64,000 bases of DNA from Cladorhizidae sp. MBARI D1340-BT2 (lineage: Eukaryota; Porifera; Demospongiae; Poecilosclerida; Cladorhizidae). The DNA is taken from NCBI GenBank assembly GCA_028752905.1, contig JAQNBH010000011.1, forward strand, positions 3,410,322 through 3,474,321. Direction: 5' to 3'. Both the position numbers and the translations under genes were made by a program. Numbering within the stretch: the stretch's first letter is position 1; the number at the start of each line of letters is the position of its first letter. Shown piece after piece: positions 10,747-23,324 of the stretch. The notes beneath the pieces are model-generated. The model was not told the DNA's origin. It saw only the letters and a list, made by a program, of their open reading frames with translations, and did no database searches.

Positions 10747-12259
10747 TTTGCATCTTGGAAGTTATCAAGAATAAAGAACACTTATATTGAGAGAGTTAGC
10801 CAACCAGTATTGTAGTAATACAATGTTGAAGTGCATAGTGGGTATTTCAGGAACCTTTGAGGAGGATGATACCATTTTGTTGAAACACTTGTGGTTATGA
10901 CTTTGGAACTCCATAAATTCCACACTCTATGAACTTGATGTGTAGCTCAAAAGATAGCTCTCTCAGTGCGTTCTCTTTAGATACTAAAAAAGTGTTGCAT
11001 AGATTCAACATACCACAACAAAATTGGGAACCTCAAAACCTGCATGCCCTAAATATCTGCAGTAGCTCCTAATTGGAAAGTGCTAGACAGTTAAAATTAG
11101 GCACTAAGTAACCGTTATTCCTTCTTAGGTGGACTTCTCGGAGAACTTTGAATGTATAGAGCAGGATGAGGTGCAGTCAGCACACTGGACTCATGCGGGC
11201 ATATCACCAGTGGCTAGAAGAAGCTATACTCCACAAAATAAAGTACTTTCATTAGGTGCTAACATTTAAGTATGTGGTCAATGTGCCACATGAGGTGGAA
11301 AATTAATTTCAGGAATAATAATGATATTTTGCAAAATGACAAATTTTTGTGACGAAATGAAAAGGACATCCACTGTAGTAGGGCATAAGTATTGGCACCT
11401 AATCCAGAGGGGAGCATTCCTTCTTTACAGGGAGATGGCGAGTCACTGCAAAAGGTGCTCAGTGCTCAGTTGGAGGTATGCCCAGGTATTGCCCCTAGAG
11501 ATTGCCGATTTTGGTTAACATCTGGCAGGCTGTCACGCTCAAACTTCCAAGTGACTCAACAACCAGGGGGATGAAGAGTATGCTGTTGGAGCAGCTGCCT
11601 CATGCATGGACTAATCATCCTCTCCTTCCTAAACTGAAGAGCATAGCCTGGGTTAGTGGAAGCTCTGGCCAGAGTCTGCTGCTGCATGATGGAAATAACA
11701 GTCATGTCCATGGGTGCTGGTTGACTCCTTGACCAATTTGGGAGGTACAAATCAGTTGGGCAACTGCTGGAACTCGGGATTATGGCAGGAGCCTCCTTTC
11801 CGTGGCAGAAGAGCAGCCAATTGTGCCGCTGAGGAAGGTGCATCATGGATGATGTCATGCCTATAGATCCTGTCTCTGCCCACCCCACCTGATGATCCCC
11901 ATTAGACGTCTGCAGGTCTCTGGCCAATTGGGCAGGTATGCACTTCCCCAGTCATCCTCAGACCCAGCCAATATTGTAGGCACTCCTTGTCTGAGAGGTG
12001 GGGACCAAGAGTGGGAGGGGTTGACGTTCAGCCTGTCTCTGGCATATGGGAGTGAAGTGGGCAAGGCCAGGAGCCTTCTAGAGAAATTAATTTTCAACCG
12101 ATTTGCATGTATTAGCACTTAATTTAAAAAAAATCAATTTTGTAGAGTAGGGCTTCCTCTAACGAGTTGTAGTAATTTAAAGTCTAGCCAATTAAGTGCA
12201 GAAAATTGGGCCCTGCAAGTTTTGAGCTTCAACTTTGGCTTCCTGTAACTGTGGCATGT

Positions 12260-13790
12260 TATATTTATGCAAGAGTTTCAATTATCAAAAGGGAGCAAAC
12301 ACAGAAAGAAAGATATTTTATTAGCCATGCATCGAGTGCATAGAAAGAAGTATGCAGGAGCTCCAAAGTCATAACCACAAGCTTTGTAAAAATGGTATAG
12401 TCCCCCTTGAGCTATCCAGCATGCAATGGTCCTCGTTGAGTGTGGAAGAGTTTTTCCTATCAACGACTTCAGAGATGCAAATGTTATTCTCACTGGAGAG
12501 CCGAACTCGAAGAGTTTTGAGGAAATCGTAAGATAACTGCAAGAACATTTCCAACCGGAAAACCGACAGTCATCGCTGAAATGTTTTATCAGCAGAGTCA
12601 AAGGCAAGATGAAGCGGTTTCAGACTACTTAGCAACTTTATGTGGTTTATGAATGGACTGCCAGTTAGGGGAATTTCTATGTGGGACCAAGGGTGGGAGG
12701 GGTTGACATTCAGCCAGTCTCTGGCATATGGCAGTGAGGTGGGCAGGGCCAGGAGCCTCGATTTGCATGTCATTAGCACTTAATTTAAAAAAAACTCATT
12801 TTGTAGAGTAGGGCTTCCTCTAACCAGTAGCAGTAATTTAAACAGTCTAGCATTTACCAATTAGGTGCTAGAATTGAAGAAAATTGGGACATAACTTTGG
12901 CTTCCTGTAACTGTGGCATGGTTATATTTATGCAACAGTTTCAATTATCAAAAGGGAGCAAACACAGAAAGAAAGAAATTTTATTAGCTATGTATCGAGT
13001 GCATAGAAAGAAGTATGCAGGAGCTCCAAAGTCATAACCACAAGTTTTTAAAAGAACTTTGTAAAAATGCTATAGTCTCCCTTGAGCTATCAAGCATGCA
13101 ATGGTCCTCGTATTTGAGTGTGGAAGAGTTTTTCCTAGCTAACGACTTCAGAGATGCAAATCTTATTCTAACTGGAGAGCCGAACTCGAAAAGTTTTGAG
13201 GAAATCGTAAGATGACTGCAAGAACATTTCGAACTGAAACTGAGTCATCACTTATCAGCAGAGTCAAAGGCAAGATGAAGTGGTTTCAGACTACTTAGCA
13301 ACTTTATGTGGTATATGAATGGAATGTCAGTTAGGGTAATTTCTTGAGCAAACACTTCGTGACCAATTGATTTGCGGTTTGTTAAAGGGATTCTATCAAG
13401 CTAAAATTTCTTCTACGGAAAGAGCTTATGCAAATGAAATGTCTGTAGCAATGGAAGCTGCAGATAAATTACAATGCAGACAAAAAGACAAGACATTAAC
13501 ATCATAACAAAAACAAAAGAAAGAAATGGCAAAGTTGGTTGTAACCATTGCGGGAAGAATGGTCACAGAACTGCAGAGTTAAAGAAGCAGAGAATGCTTT
13601 AATTGTGGCAAGAAAGCGCATATTGCCAAAGCATTTTATGCAAAAAAAGATGCCAAGAAAGCTCTGATGGAAACAGTTGCGAGATCATGATGAAATCAGA
13701 CAACACCGTGTTGCAGCTAAATGGATTGAATGATGATGGGGGATATGAGGTGTAGGAGATCAATTCATGTTAGATGTCTGAGTAAATGAA
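12260..13790 (+). pseudogene. Array unit 2 gag relic with duplicated start
   Basis: As in unit 1, the gag N-terminal block occurs twice (near 12270 and 12935). The readable capsid sequence lies near 13340-13480, followed by zinc-knuckle-like remains near 13530-13620. Frames are broken throughout. Confidence 0.65.
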
Positions 13791-13794
13791 AACA

Positions 13795-14191
13795 TAGTCT
13801 CTATGGAAGTGGACACTGGTGCAGTTGTCTCACTGCAAGATCCTCAGATCAGCAACTGGTCAGATGTTACAACTGGAAGGTGAGGCTCAGGTCACTTCCC
13901 ATGGAAATGGACAGAAGAAGTACAAACACTATATAGCTATAGAGATCAAAGCATCTTTTGGTGAGCACTGGATCAGAACAATACTGAAGCAACCAGTTAA
14001 CCACATGCATCAAAATTCAGAGAGATTTAAGCAGTTTTTGAAGAAGTATTCCATTTCAAACCTGAAGTTGAGAGGCATATACTCTCAACCGAAGTTCTGT
14101 AAACTGAGAAAAATTCCTTGAAGCCTAAACTAGAGAAAAGATGGAGAAAGAGGGAAACACAGAGAAAATTAAATGTAGCAGTTGGACAATG
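13795..14191 (+). pseudogene. Array unit 2 protease and RT N-terminal relic
   Basis: The EVDTGA protease motif near 13805-13830 and the QPKFCKLRKIP segment near 14088-14120 are present. RT is cut at the same base as in unit 1 by LTR-B. Confidence 0.65.
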
Positions 14192-14780
14192 TCGAGGGCT
14201 GACCCTAGACATTGGCCATGAAGGCCTCGAACTGGCCCTTGCAGGCTTGACTAATTAGCTAGTTAGATTAGCAAGAGTGGATGTACTCATAGAGGTTTCA
14301 TTAGCACCTTTCACACCTTTATTTTATATTAGCTGAAGCCTACCTGCTATGTGTATGTTTGACTTTCGACTGTGTATTGTGTGTGATTATAATCTCCTGT
14401 TTCCTGTAGGTTCAGGCTGTCAGGGTATTTAAGCCAGACAGCCAGACCTAAGTAGAGTTCTGTCATATTATAGCACTGTGTGTCTCACTCTTTATCATAA
14501 CCTAAACTTCTCTGGTTTAAGATAACAGGCACTCACTGTTTGAATAAGAACTCTGGTGGCAGCAATATAAGCATTAGTTACCATTCGGGAGTAGAGCCAG
14601 AGCGATACCCTCTACAGACAACACCAGTGGTGCCAGTAGCAAAACTCGAGGATGATAACAAGTGTGAATTTTGCCCTAGACTCAGTGCAGTGGCTACTTG
14701 AGACACACCATCAACAAAGAAGGCAGAGAGCCAATGCAAAAGGAAGTACCAGCAATATATAACTCCTAACTACACTGAGG
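14192..14780 (+). mobile_element. LTR-B segment nested in unit 2 RT
   Basis: Same structure and insertion point as 8223-8815, with TGTCGAGGG start and TGGTGGCAGC near 14555. Identical position in every unit means the insertion predates array formation. Confidence 0.65.
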
Positions 14781-15280
14781 AAATTTAATTAATTGCTATG
14801 GTAAATTCATTCCAAATCTAGCTTCCTGAAGCAGACCTTTGAATCAACTGTGGTCGAACGAAAGTTTCTTGGAGATGGAACAAGGAACAGGAGGAGAATT
14901 GATGCCAGCTTGTGTATTAGTTTGTTATGATCCTGCACTACCACTTAAGTTGGATTGTGATGCCTTGTCCATTGGAATAGGAGCAGTGTTTTCTCATATT
15001 CTGCCAGAGAAACTAGTTGCATACGCTTCATGGCCTTACAAAAGTAGATTGACCCAGATCGAGTACTGTGTGTGAAGTTTGGAAGCTACTTGTATCTGGT
15101 GAGTTTGTTCTAGTTACAGACTACAAGCCTCAGGACATACAGAGCCATTCCCATGATAAACAGAATCCAGAGATCTACACTGTATTTGATGAATTATCAC
15201 TATCCAAAGTTTAGATCTATCAACAAGCATTCAAAAGCAGATCTCTGTCTAGACTACCAAAAACAAGCAAGATCTAGATA
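14781..15280 (+). pseudogene. Array unit 2 RNase H relic, truncated unit end
   Basis: RNase H start (LPLKLDCDALSIGIGAVFSH) at about 14938-15000 in frame 14839-15075. Downstream integrase and integrase tail are deleted; the sequence passes into a short patched junction at 15280-15400. Confidence 0.7.
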
Positions 15281-15400
15281 GAAGTGTCACTCAGTTACAA
15301 ATACAAGTTACTGCAAAACAATGCATAGAAATTTTAGCTTGATAGAATCCTTCAGTATGAGCCTAAAACAACTCTGCACCCATTGGAGTTTCAGTGTCAG
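15281..15400. other. Deletion junction between units 2 and 3 with inverted 26-bp filler
   Basis: The junction joins the sequence after RNase H to a short integrase-start piece and then to the leader of the next unit. Bases 15327-15352 are an exact inverted copy of gag sequence found in each unit (compare about 7354 and 16664-16690). Integrase, tail, LTR-like segment and part of the leader are missing here. Confidence 0.7.
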
Positions 15401-16199
15401 TGCTCAGTGGGAGGTATGCCCAGCCTATAGATGGCCAATTTTGGTTAACATCTGGCAGGCTGTCATGCTCAAACTTCCCAGTGACTCAACAACCAGGGGG
15501 ATGAAGAGTATGCTGTTGGAGCAACTGGCTCATGCATGGACTAATCATCCTCTCCTTCCTAAACTGAAGAGCATAGCCTGGGTTAGTGGAAGCTCTGGGC
15601 AGAGTCTGCTGCTGCATGGTGGAAATAACAGTCGTGTCCAAGGGTGCTGGTTGACTCCTTGACCAATTTGGGAGGTACAAATCAGTTGGGCGACTGCTGG
15701 AACTCGGGATTATGGCAGGAGCCTCCTTTCCATGGCAGAAGAGCAGCCAATTGTGCCGCTGAGGAAAGTGCATCATGGATGGGGTCATGCCTATAGATCC
15801 TGTCTCAGCCCACCCCACCTTATGATCCCCATTAGACGTCTGCAGGTCTCTGGCAAATTGGGCAGGTATGCACTTCCCCAGTCATCCTCATACCCAGCCA
15901 ATATTGTAGGCACTCCTTGTCTGAGAGGTGGTGACCAAGAGTGGGAGGGATTGACGTTCAGCCTGTCTCTAGCATATGGGATTGAGGTGGGCAGGGCCAG
16001 GAGCCTTGGAGAAATTGATTTTCAACCGATTTGCATGTCATTAGCACTTAATTTAAAAAAACTCATTTTGTAGAGTAGGGCTTCCTCTAACCAGCGGTAG
16101 TATTAAAGAGTCTAGCATTTGCCAATTAGGTGCTAGAATTGCAGACAATTGGGCCCTGCAAGTTTTGAGCTTCCCAACTTTGGCTTCCTGTAACTGTGG

Positions 16200-17238
16200 C
16201 ATGGGTATATTTATGTAACAGTTTCAATTATCAAAAGAGAGCAAACACAGGAACAAAGATATTTTATTAGCTATGTATCGAGTAGTGCATAGAAAGAAGT
16301 ATGCAGGAGCTCCAAAGTCAAACCACAAGTTTTGTAAAAAACTTTGTAAAAATGGTATAGTCCCCCTTTAGCTATCCAGCATGCAATGGTCCTCATATGC
16401 TGAGTGTGAAAGAGTTTTTCCTAGCTAACGACTTCAGAGATGCAAATGTTATTCTCACTGGAGAGCGAGTTTCGAGGAAATCGTACAAGAACATTTCCAA
16501 CTGAAACTGACAGTCATCGCTGAAAGTTTTTTTCAGCAGGGTCAAGGGCAAGATGAAGTGGTTTCAGACTACTTAGCAACTTTATGTGGTACATGAATGG
16601 ACTGTCAGTTAGGGGAATTTCTTGAGCAAACACTTCGTGACCAATTGATTTGCGGTTTGTTAAAGGGATTCTATCAAGCTAAAATTTCTTCTACAGAAAG
16701 AGCTTACACAGGTTAAAGCAAATGAAATATCTGTAGCAATGGAAGCTGCAGATAAATTGCAATGCAGACAAAAAGACAAGACATTAACATCATAACGAAA
16801 ACAAAAGAAAGAAATGGCAAAGTTGGTTGTAATCATTGCGGGAAGAATGGTCACAGAACTGCAGATTTAAAGAAGCAGAGAATGCTTCAATTGTGGCAAG
16901 AAAGCACATATTGCCAAAGCATTTTATGCAATAAAAGATGCCAAGAGAGCTCTGATGGAAACAGTTGCGAGATCATGATGAATCAGACAAACAAAATGAC
17001 ACCATGTTACAGCTAAATGGATTGAATGATGATGAGATATGAGGTGTAGGAGATCAGATGTCTGAGTAAATGAAAACAAAGTCTCTATGGAAGTGGGCAC
17101 TGGTGCAGTTGTATCACTGCAAGATCCTCAGATCAGCAACTGGTCAGATGTTACAACTGGAAGGGTGAGGCTCGGGTCACTTCCCATGGAAATGGACAGA
17201 AGAAGTACAAAGTGAAACACTATATAGCTATAGAGAAT
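16200..17238 (+). pseudogene. Array unit 3 gag relic, first copy of 577-bp duplication
   Basis: Gag capsid remains near 16610-16770, zinc-knuckle-like CNHCGKNGH near 16830-16860, and a protease start (GTGAVVSLQDPQ-like) near 17095-17130. The segment 16664-17238 is repeated immediately downstream. Confidence 0.7.
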
Positions 17239-17815
17239 AAAGGGATTCTATCAAGCTAAAATTTCTTCTACAGAAAGAGCTTACACAGGTTAAAGCAAAT
17301 GAAATATCTGTAGCAATGGAAGCTGCAGATAAATTGCAATGCAGACAAAAAGACAAGACATTAACATCATAACGAAAACAAAAGAAAGAAATGGCAAAGT
17401 TGGTTGTAATCATTGCGGGAAGAATGGTCACAGAACTGCAGATTTAAAGAAGCAGAGAATGCTTCAATTGTGGCAAGAAAGCACATATTGCCAAAGCATT
17501 TTATGCAATAAAAGATGCCAAGAGAGCTCTGATGGAAACAGTTGCGAGATCATGATGAATCAGACAAACAAAATGACACCATGTTACAGCTAAATGGATT
17601 GAATGATGATGAGATATGAGGTGTAGGAGATCAGATGTCTGAGTAAATGAAAACAAAGTCTCTATGGAAGTGGGCACTGGTGCAGTTGTATCACTGCAAG
17701 ATCCTCAGATCAGCAACTGGTCAGATGTTACAACTGGAAGGGTGAGGCTCGGGTCACTTCCCATGGAAATGGACAGAAGAAGTACAAAGTGAAACACTAT
17801 ATAGCTATAGAGAAA
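16664..17815 (+). repeat. Perfect 577-bp tandem duplication (gag-protease region)
   Basis: Bases from about 16664 reappear 577 bp later (for example the identical 84-codon frames at 16762-17016 and 17339-17593). I found no difference between the two copies by eye, whereas other repeats in the array differ by several percent. It is either a very recent duplication or an assembly error. Confidence 0.85.
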
Positions 17816-18112
17816 TGTCCATCATTATTTGGATAAGCATCTTTTGGTTAGCACTGGATCAGAACAATAATGAAGCAACCAGTTAACCACATGCATCAAA
17901 ATTCAGAGAAGTTTTTGAAGAAGTATTCCAATACTTTTTTCAAACCTGAAGTTGAGAGGCATGCATTACGGCAAGATTGAATATCAAACCATAATATATA
18001 TACTCTCAACCGAAGTTCTGTAAACTGAGAAAAATTCCTTGAAGCCTAAACTAGAGAAAAGATGGAGAAAGAGGGAAACATCGAGAAAATTGAATGTAGC
18101 AGTTGGACAATA
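17660..18112 (+). pseudogene. Array unit 3 protease and RT N-terminal relic
   Basis: Second protease copy near 17670-17710 and the KFCKLRKIP segment near 18015-18045, ending where LTR-B begins. Frames are shifted. Confidence 0.6.
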
Positions 18113-18700
18113 TCGAGGGCTGACCCTAGACATTGGCCTCGAACTGGCCCTTGCAGGCTTGACTAATTAGCTAGTTAGATTAGCAAGAGTGGATGTACTC
18201 ATAGAGGTTTCATTAGCACCTTTCACACCTTTATTTTATATTAGCTTATGGAAGCCTACCTGCTATGTGTATATTTGACTTTCGACTGTGTATTGTGTGT
18301 GATTATAATCTCCTGTTTCCTGTACGTTCAGGCTGTCAGGGTATTTAAGCCAGACAGCCAGACCTAAGTAGAGTTCTGTCAAATTATAGCACTGTGTGTC
18401 TCAGTCTTTTTGATAACCTAAACTTCTCTGGTTTAAGATAACGGGCACTCACTGTTTGAATAAGAACTCTGGTGGCAGCAATATAAGCATTAGTTACCAT
18501 TCGGGAGTAGAGCCAGAGCGATACGCTCGACAGACAACACCAGTGGTGCCAGTAGCAAAACTCGAGGATGATATAACAAGTGTAAATTTTGCCCTAGACT
18601 CAGTGCAGTGGCTACTTGAGACACACCATCAACAAAGAAGGCATAGAGCCAATGGAAAAGGAAGTACCAGCAATAACTCCTAACTACACTGAGGAAATTT
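18108..18700 (+). mobile_element. LTR-B segment nested in unit 3 RT
   Basis: Same insertion as in units 1, 2 and 4; the first hairpin arm carries a substitution (TATCGAGGG). Primer-site-like TGGTGGCAGC lies near 18470. Confidence 0.6.
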
Positions 18701-19190
18701 AATTAATTGCTATAGTAAATTCATTCCAAATCTAGCTTCCTAAAGCAGACCTTTGAATCCACTGTGGTCGAAGAAAGTTTCTTGGAGATGGAACCAAGGA
18801 ACAGGAGGAGAATTGATGCCATCTTGTGTGTTAGTTTGTTATGATCCTGCACTACCACTTAAGTTGGATTGTGATGCCTTGTCCATTGGAATAAGAGCAG
18901 TGTTTTCTCATATTCTACCAGAGAAACAAGTTGCATATGCTTCATGGCCTTACAAAAGTAGATTGACCCAGATCGAGTACTGTGTGTGAAGTTTGGAAGC
19001 TACTTGTATCTGGTGAGTTTGTTCTAGTTACAGACCACAAGCCTCAGGCCATACAGAGCCATTCACATGATAAACAGAATCCAGAGATCTACACTGTATT
19101 TGATATTATCACTATCCAGTTTAGATCTATCACCAAGCTTTCAAAAGCAGATCTCTGTCTAGACTACCAAAAACAAGCAAGATCTAGTAT
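18701..19190 (+). pseudogene. Array unit 3 RNase H relic
   Basis: Frame 18753-18989 reads LPLKLDCDALSIGIRAVFSH and continues as frame 18982-19281 with LVTDHKP, i.e. both ends of RNase H across one frameshift. RT catalytic centre is absent as in the other units. Confidence 0.7.
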
Positions 19191-19195
19191 GATTA

Positions 19196-19476
19196 CAGGG
19201 TTTCATACAGGATTTCATACAGGATTTTTGGTTGGGTGGGGGAGGGAGAAAAGTATCCAGCTTAGCATCGCCCACTTTTAGCACGCTATGTAGCTGGAAA
19301 GTGTTAGCCACTGATTATCTGTGGGTATAGCCACATTCAGTCACTTGCTAAATTACTATAATGTTAGCAAAATGTCAATGTCAATGTTGCACTATGACAT
19401 CATAATTTTTGAAAATCCTGGGGGGGGGGGGGGGGGGGGATATCCCAGGTCCCCCCCACCCCTGTATGAAACCCTG
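19196..19476. mobile_element. MITE with CAGGGTTTCATACAGG ends, copy in unit 3
   Basis: Ends CAGGGTTTCATACAGG and CCTGTATGAAACCCTG are perfect inverted 16-mers; an internal G run of about 20 bases occurs near 19420. Same insertion site as in unit 1, so units 1 and 3 share a common ancestor unit. Confidence 0.7.
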
Positions 19477-20464
19477 CACTATGTGATAGAAGTGTCACTC
19501 AGTTACAAATACAGGTTACTGCAAAACTAGCTGCTTCCACAAGAACCCAGTATCAGCAAAAGCTGTTAGGTACGTTTAGTGTCCCGAACCCACTGTGAGA
19601 AATGCCTCAGAATGCTAATGGTGAGCCTAAAACAACTCTGCATCATTAGAGTTTCCTAGGGCATTGCAGAGAATATATATTGCCTTTGCGGGCCCATCAC
19701 AAGGTCACATATGACTCATTGTAGTTGACTCATATTCCACGTGGCCTGGTATGAAAATCTCCACAGCAGAGAGAACTGTACAGGAACTATAGTTAATCTT
19801 TGCATTACCTGAATAAATAGTATCAGACAATGGTCTCAATTTACTGGAGAAACATTTCAGGAATTTTGTGTGAGCAACTTTATCAGCATACTAGAGTAGC
19901 TCTTTATCATCCCCCCCCCCTCTGATCAAGTAATCTGGTAAAAAGATTTGAAGAAATGAGAACAAGAATTTGAGAATTTTCTGCTGAGTCGCAGAAAAAC
20001 TCCTCAACTCAAGAACTATTCTCTTAACAAAACAACTACCAAGACCTGACCTAAGGCCAGTGTAAAAGAGTAGGCATGCCAGATCAAAGGAATTCCAGAT
20101 AAAACAGATGGCCTGGGTGAGAGATTATCAAGGCACAGAAAGATGGTTACTTGATAAAGTAGTGGAGCGTGCAGGACCTGTGTGCTATGCAGTGGAATTA
20201 CATGGACAAACATGGAGAAGGCATGCCAGACAGTATCACTCATACTCTGGAGAAGCATCAGAAGCTACAACAACCACTACATCCTTTGGACAGGAAGAGA
20301 GCCACTTTGAAGTGCTACAGAAATAACAGCTAAACCTGAAGGAGTTGAAAGATCATATGAAGCATCACAGAGAGCAAATGGCACACGACCCGCAGTGACA
20401 AGTTGAACCTCCAAACAATTACACACCAGGGAAGAGTTTTAATAAGGTGGAGGAGATAAATTAA
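19477..20464 (+). pseudogene. Array unit 3 integrase relic and tail
   Basis: Integrase remains near 19680-19930 (WPEV-like and SDNG-like pieces, C10 run) and the tail frame 20108-20326 with VRDYQGTERWLLDKVV, nearly identical to unit 1. Ends at the purine-rich tract before 20465. Confidence 0.7.
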
Positions 20465-20612
20465 TGACATCCCACTATGAATAAATGATTATTAGTTGTG
20501 CAATCATGGTGTACTTAGTAGTAGGACATTGCAGAGTGTTAATTAGTTACTTTTGGTTTTGTAACACCTAGTGCATCCTGTGTTGTGATATATCTCACTC
20601 TATTATCTGTCA
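20465..20612 (+). repeat. LTR-like segment 3 of the array
   Basis: TGACATCCC...TCTGTCA, 148 bp, between units 3 and 4. Confidence 0.55.
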
Positions 20613-22009
20613 TTTGCATCTTGGAAGTTATCAAGAATAAAGAACACTTATATTGAGAGAGTTAGCCAACCAGTATTGTGGCAAATACAATGTTGAAGAG
20701 CATAGTGGGTATTTGAGGAACCTTTGAGGAGGATGAAACCATTTTGTTGAAACGCTTGTGGTTATGACTTTGGAACTCCATAAATTCCACACTCTATGAA
20801 TTTGATGTGTAGCTCAAAAGATAGCTCTCTCAGTGTGTTCTCTTTAGATACTAAAAAAATGTTGCATAGATTCAACATACCCCAACAAAATTGGGAACCT
20901 CAAAACCTGCACGCTCTAAATATCTGCAGTTCTAGCTCCTAATTGGAAAGTGCTAGGCAGTTAATATTAGTTCCAGTGGCTAGACTCCACAAAATAAAGT
21001 GCTTTCATTAGGCGCTAACATTTAAGTATATGGTCGATGAGACACACAAGGTGGAAAATTAATTTAAGGAATAATAATGACATATTGCTGCAAAATGACA
21101 AATTTTTGTGACGAAATGAAAAAGTTAGAAAAGGACATCCACTGTAGTAGGGCATAAGTATAGGCACCTAATCCAGAAGGAAGAATTCCCTCTTTACAGG
21201 GAGATGGCGAGTCACTGAAAAAGGTGCTCAGTGGGAGGTATGCCCAAGCATTGCCCCTAGAGATGGCTGATTTGGGTTAACATCTGGTAGGCTGTCAAGC
21301 TCAAGTGACTCAACAACCAGGGGGATGAAGAGTATGCTGTTGGAGCAACTGGCTCATGCAAGGACTAATCATCCTCTCCTTCCTAAACTGAAGAGCATAG
21401 CCTGGGTTAGTGGAAGCTCTGGCCAGAGTCTGCTGCTGCATGGTGGAAATAACAGTCATGTCCAAGGGTGCTGGTTGACTCCTTGACCAATTTGGGAGGT
21501 ACAAATCAGTTGGGCGACTGCTAGAACTCAGGATTATGGCAGGAGCCTCCTTTCCATGGCAGAAGAGCAGCCAATTGTGCCGCTGAGGAAAGTGCATCAT
21601 GGATGGTGTCATGCCTATAGATCCTGTCTCTGCCCACCCCACCTGATGATCCCCATTAGACGTCTGCAGGTCTCTGGCAAATTGGGCAGGTATGCACTTC
21701 CCCAGTCATCCTCAGACCCAGCCAATATTGTCTGAGAGGTGGGGACCAAAAGTGGAAGGGGTTGACAGTCAGCCAGTCTCTGGCATATGGGAGTGAGGTG
21801 GGCAGGGCCAGGAGCCTTGGAGAAATTGATTTTCAACCGATTTGTAAGTCATTAGCACAGAATTTAAAAAAACTCATTTTGTAGAGTAGGGCTTCCTCTA
21901 ACCAGTGGTAGTAATTTAAACAGTCTAGCATTTACCAATTAGGTGCCAGACAATTGGGACATGCAAGTTTTGAGCTTCCCAATTTTGGCTTCCTGTAACT
22001 GTGGCATGG

Positions 22010-22870
22010 TTATATTTATGCAACAGTTTCAATTATCAAAAGAGAGCAAACACAGAAAGAAAGATATTTTATTAGCCATGCATCGAGTGCATAGAAAGAA
22101 GTATGCCAAAGTTATAACCCCAAGTTTTGTAATGAACTTTGTAAAAATGGTATAGTCCCCCTTGAGCTATCCAGCATGCAATGGTCCTCGTATTCTGAGT
22201 GTCCTAGCTAATAACTTCAGAGATGCAAATCTTATTCTCACTGGAGAGCTAAACTCGAAGAGTTTCGAGGAAATCGTAAGGTAACTGCAAGAACATTTCC
22301 AACTGAAACTGACAGTCATCGCTGAAAGTTTTTATCAGCAGAGTCAAAGGCAAGATGAAGTGGTTTCAGACTACTTAGCAACTTTATGTGGTTTATGAAT
22401 GGACTGCGAGTTAGGGGAATTTCTTGAGCTAACACTTCGTGACCAATTGATTTGTGGTTTGTTAAAGGATTCTATCAAGCTAAAATTTCTTCTACAGAAA
22501 GAGCTTACACAAGCTAAAGCAAATGAAATATCTGTAGCAATGGAAGCTGCAGATAAAGAAACAATTGCAATGCAGACAAAAAGACAAAAAAGACATTAAC
22601 ATCATAATGAAACCAAAGAAAGAAATGGCAAAGTTGGTTGTAATTACGGTCACAGAACTGCAGAGTTAAAGAAGCAGAGAATGCTTCAATTGTGGCAAGA
22701 AAGCGCATATTGCCAAAGCATTTTATGCAAAAAAAAGATGCCAGGAGAGAAACAGTTGCAAGATTATGATGAATCAGACTAACAAAATGACACCATGTTG
22801 CAGCTAAATGGATTGAATGATGATGGGATATGAGGTGTAGGAGATCAGTTCATGTTAGATGTCTGAGTAA
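22010..22870 (+). pseudogene. Array unit 4 gag relic
   Basis: Only one gag start block (near 22020). The capsid frame 22399-22599 is nearly identical to 7283-7483 of unit 1, with one visible amino-acid difference, so unit 4 gag and the second gag block of unit 1 are closest relatives. Confidence 0.7.
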
Positions 22871-22879
22871 ATGAAAACA

Positions 22880-23324
22880 AAGTCTCTATGGAAGTGGACA
22901 CTGGTGCAGTTGTCTCACTGCAAGATCCTCAGATCAGCAACTGGACAGATGTTACAACTGGAAGGTGAGGCTCAGGTCACTTCCCATGGAAATGGACAGA
23001 AGAAGTACAAACACTATATAGCTATAGAGAAATGTCCATCATTATTTGGATCAAAGCATCTTTTGGTGAGCACTGGATCAGAACAATACTGAAGCAACCA
23101 GTTAACCACATGCATCAAAATTCAGAGAGATTTAAGCAGTTTTTGAAGAAGTATTCCATTTCAAACCTGAAGTTGAGAGGCATGCATTACTGCAAGATTG
23201 AGAATATCAAACCAATCTCAACCGAAGTTCTGTAAACTGAGAAAAATTCCTTGAAGCCTAAACTAGAGAAAAGATGGAGAAAGAGGGAAACATCGAGAAA
23301 ATTGAATGTAGCAGTTGGACAATG
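22880..23324 (+). pseudogene. Array unit 4 protease and RT N-terminal relic
   Basis: EVDTGA-type protease motif near 22890-22915 and KFCKLRKIP-type segment near 23222-23250; cut by LTR-B at the usual place. Confidence 0.65.
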
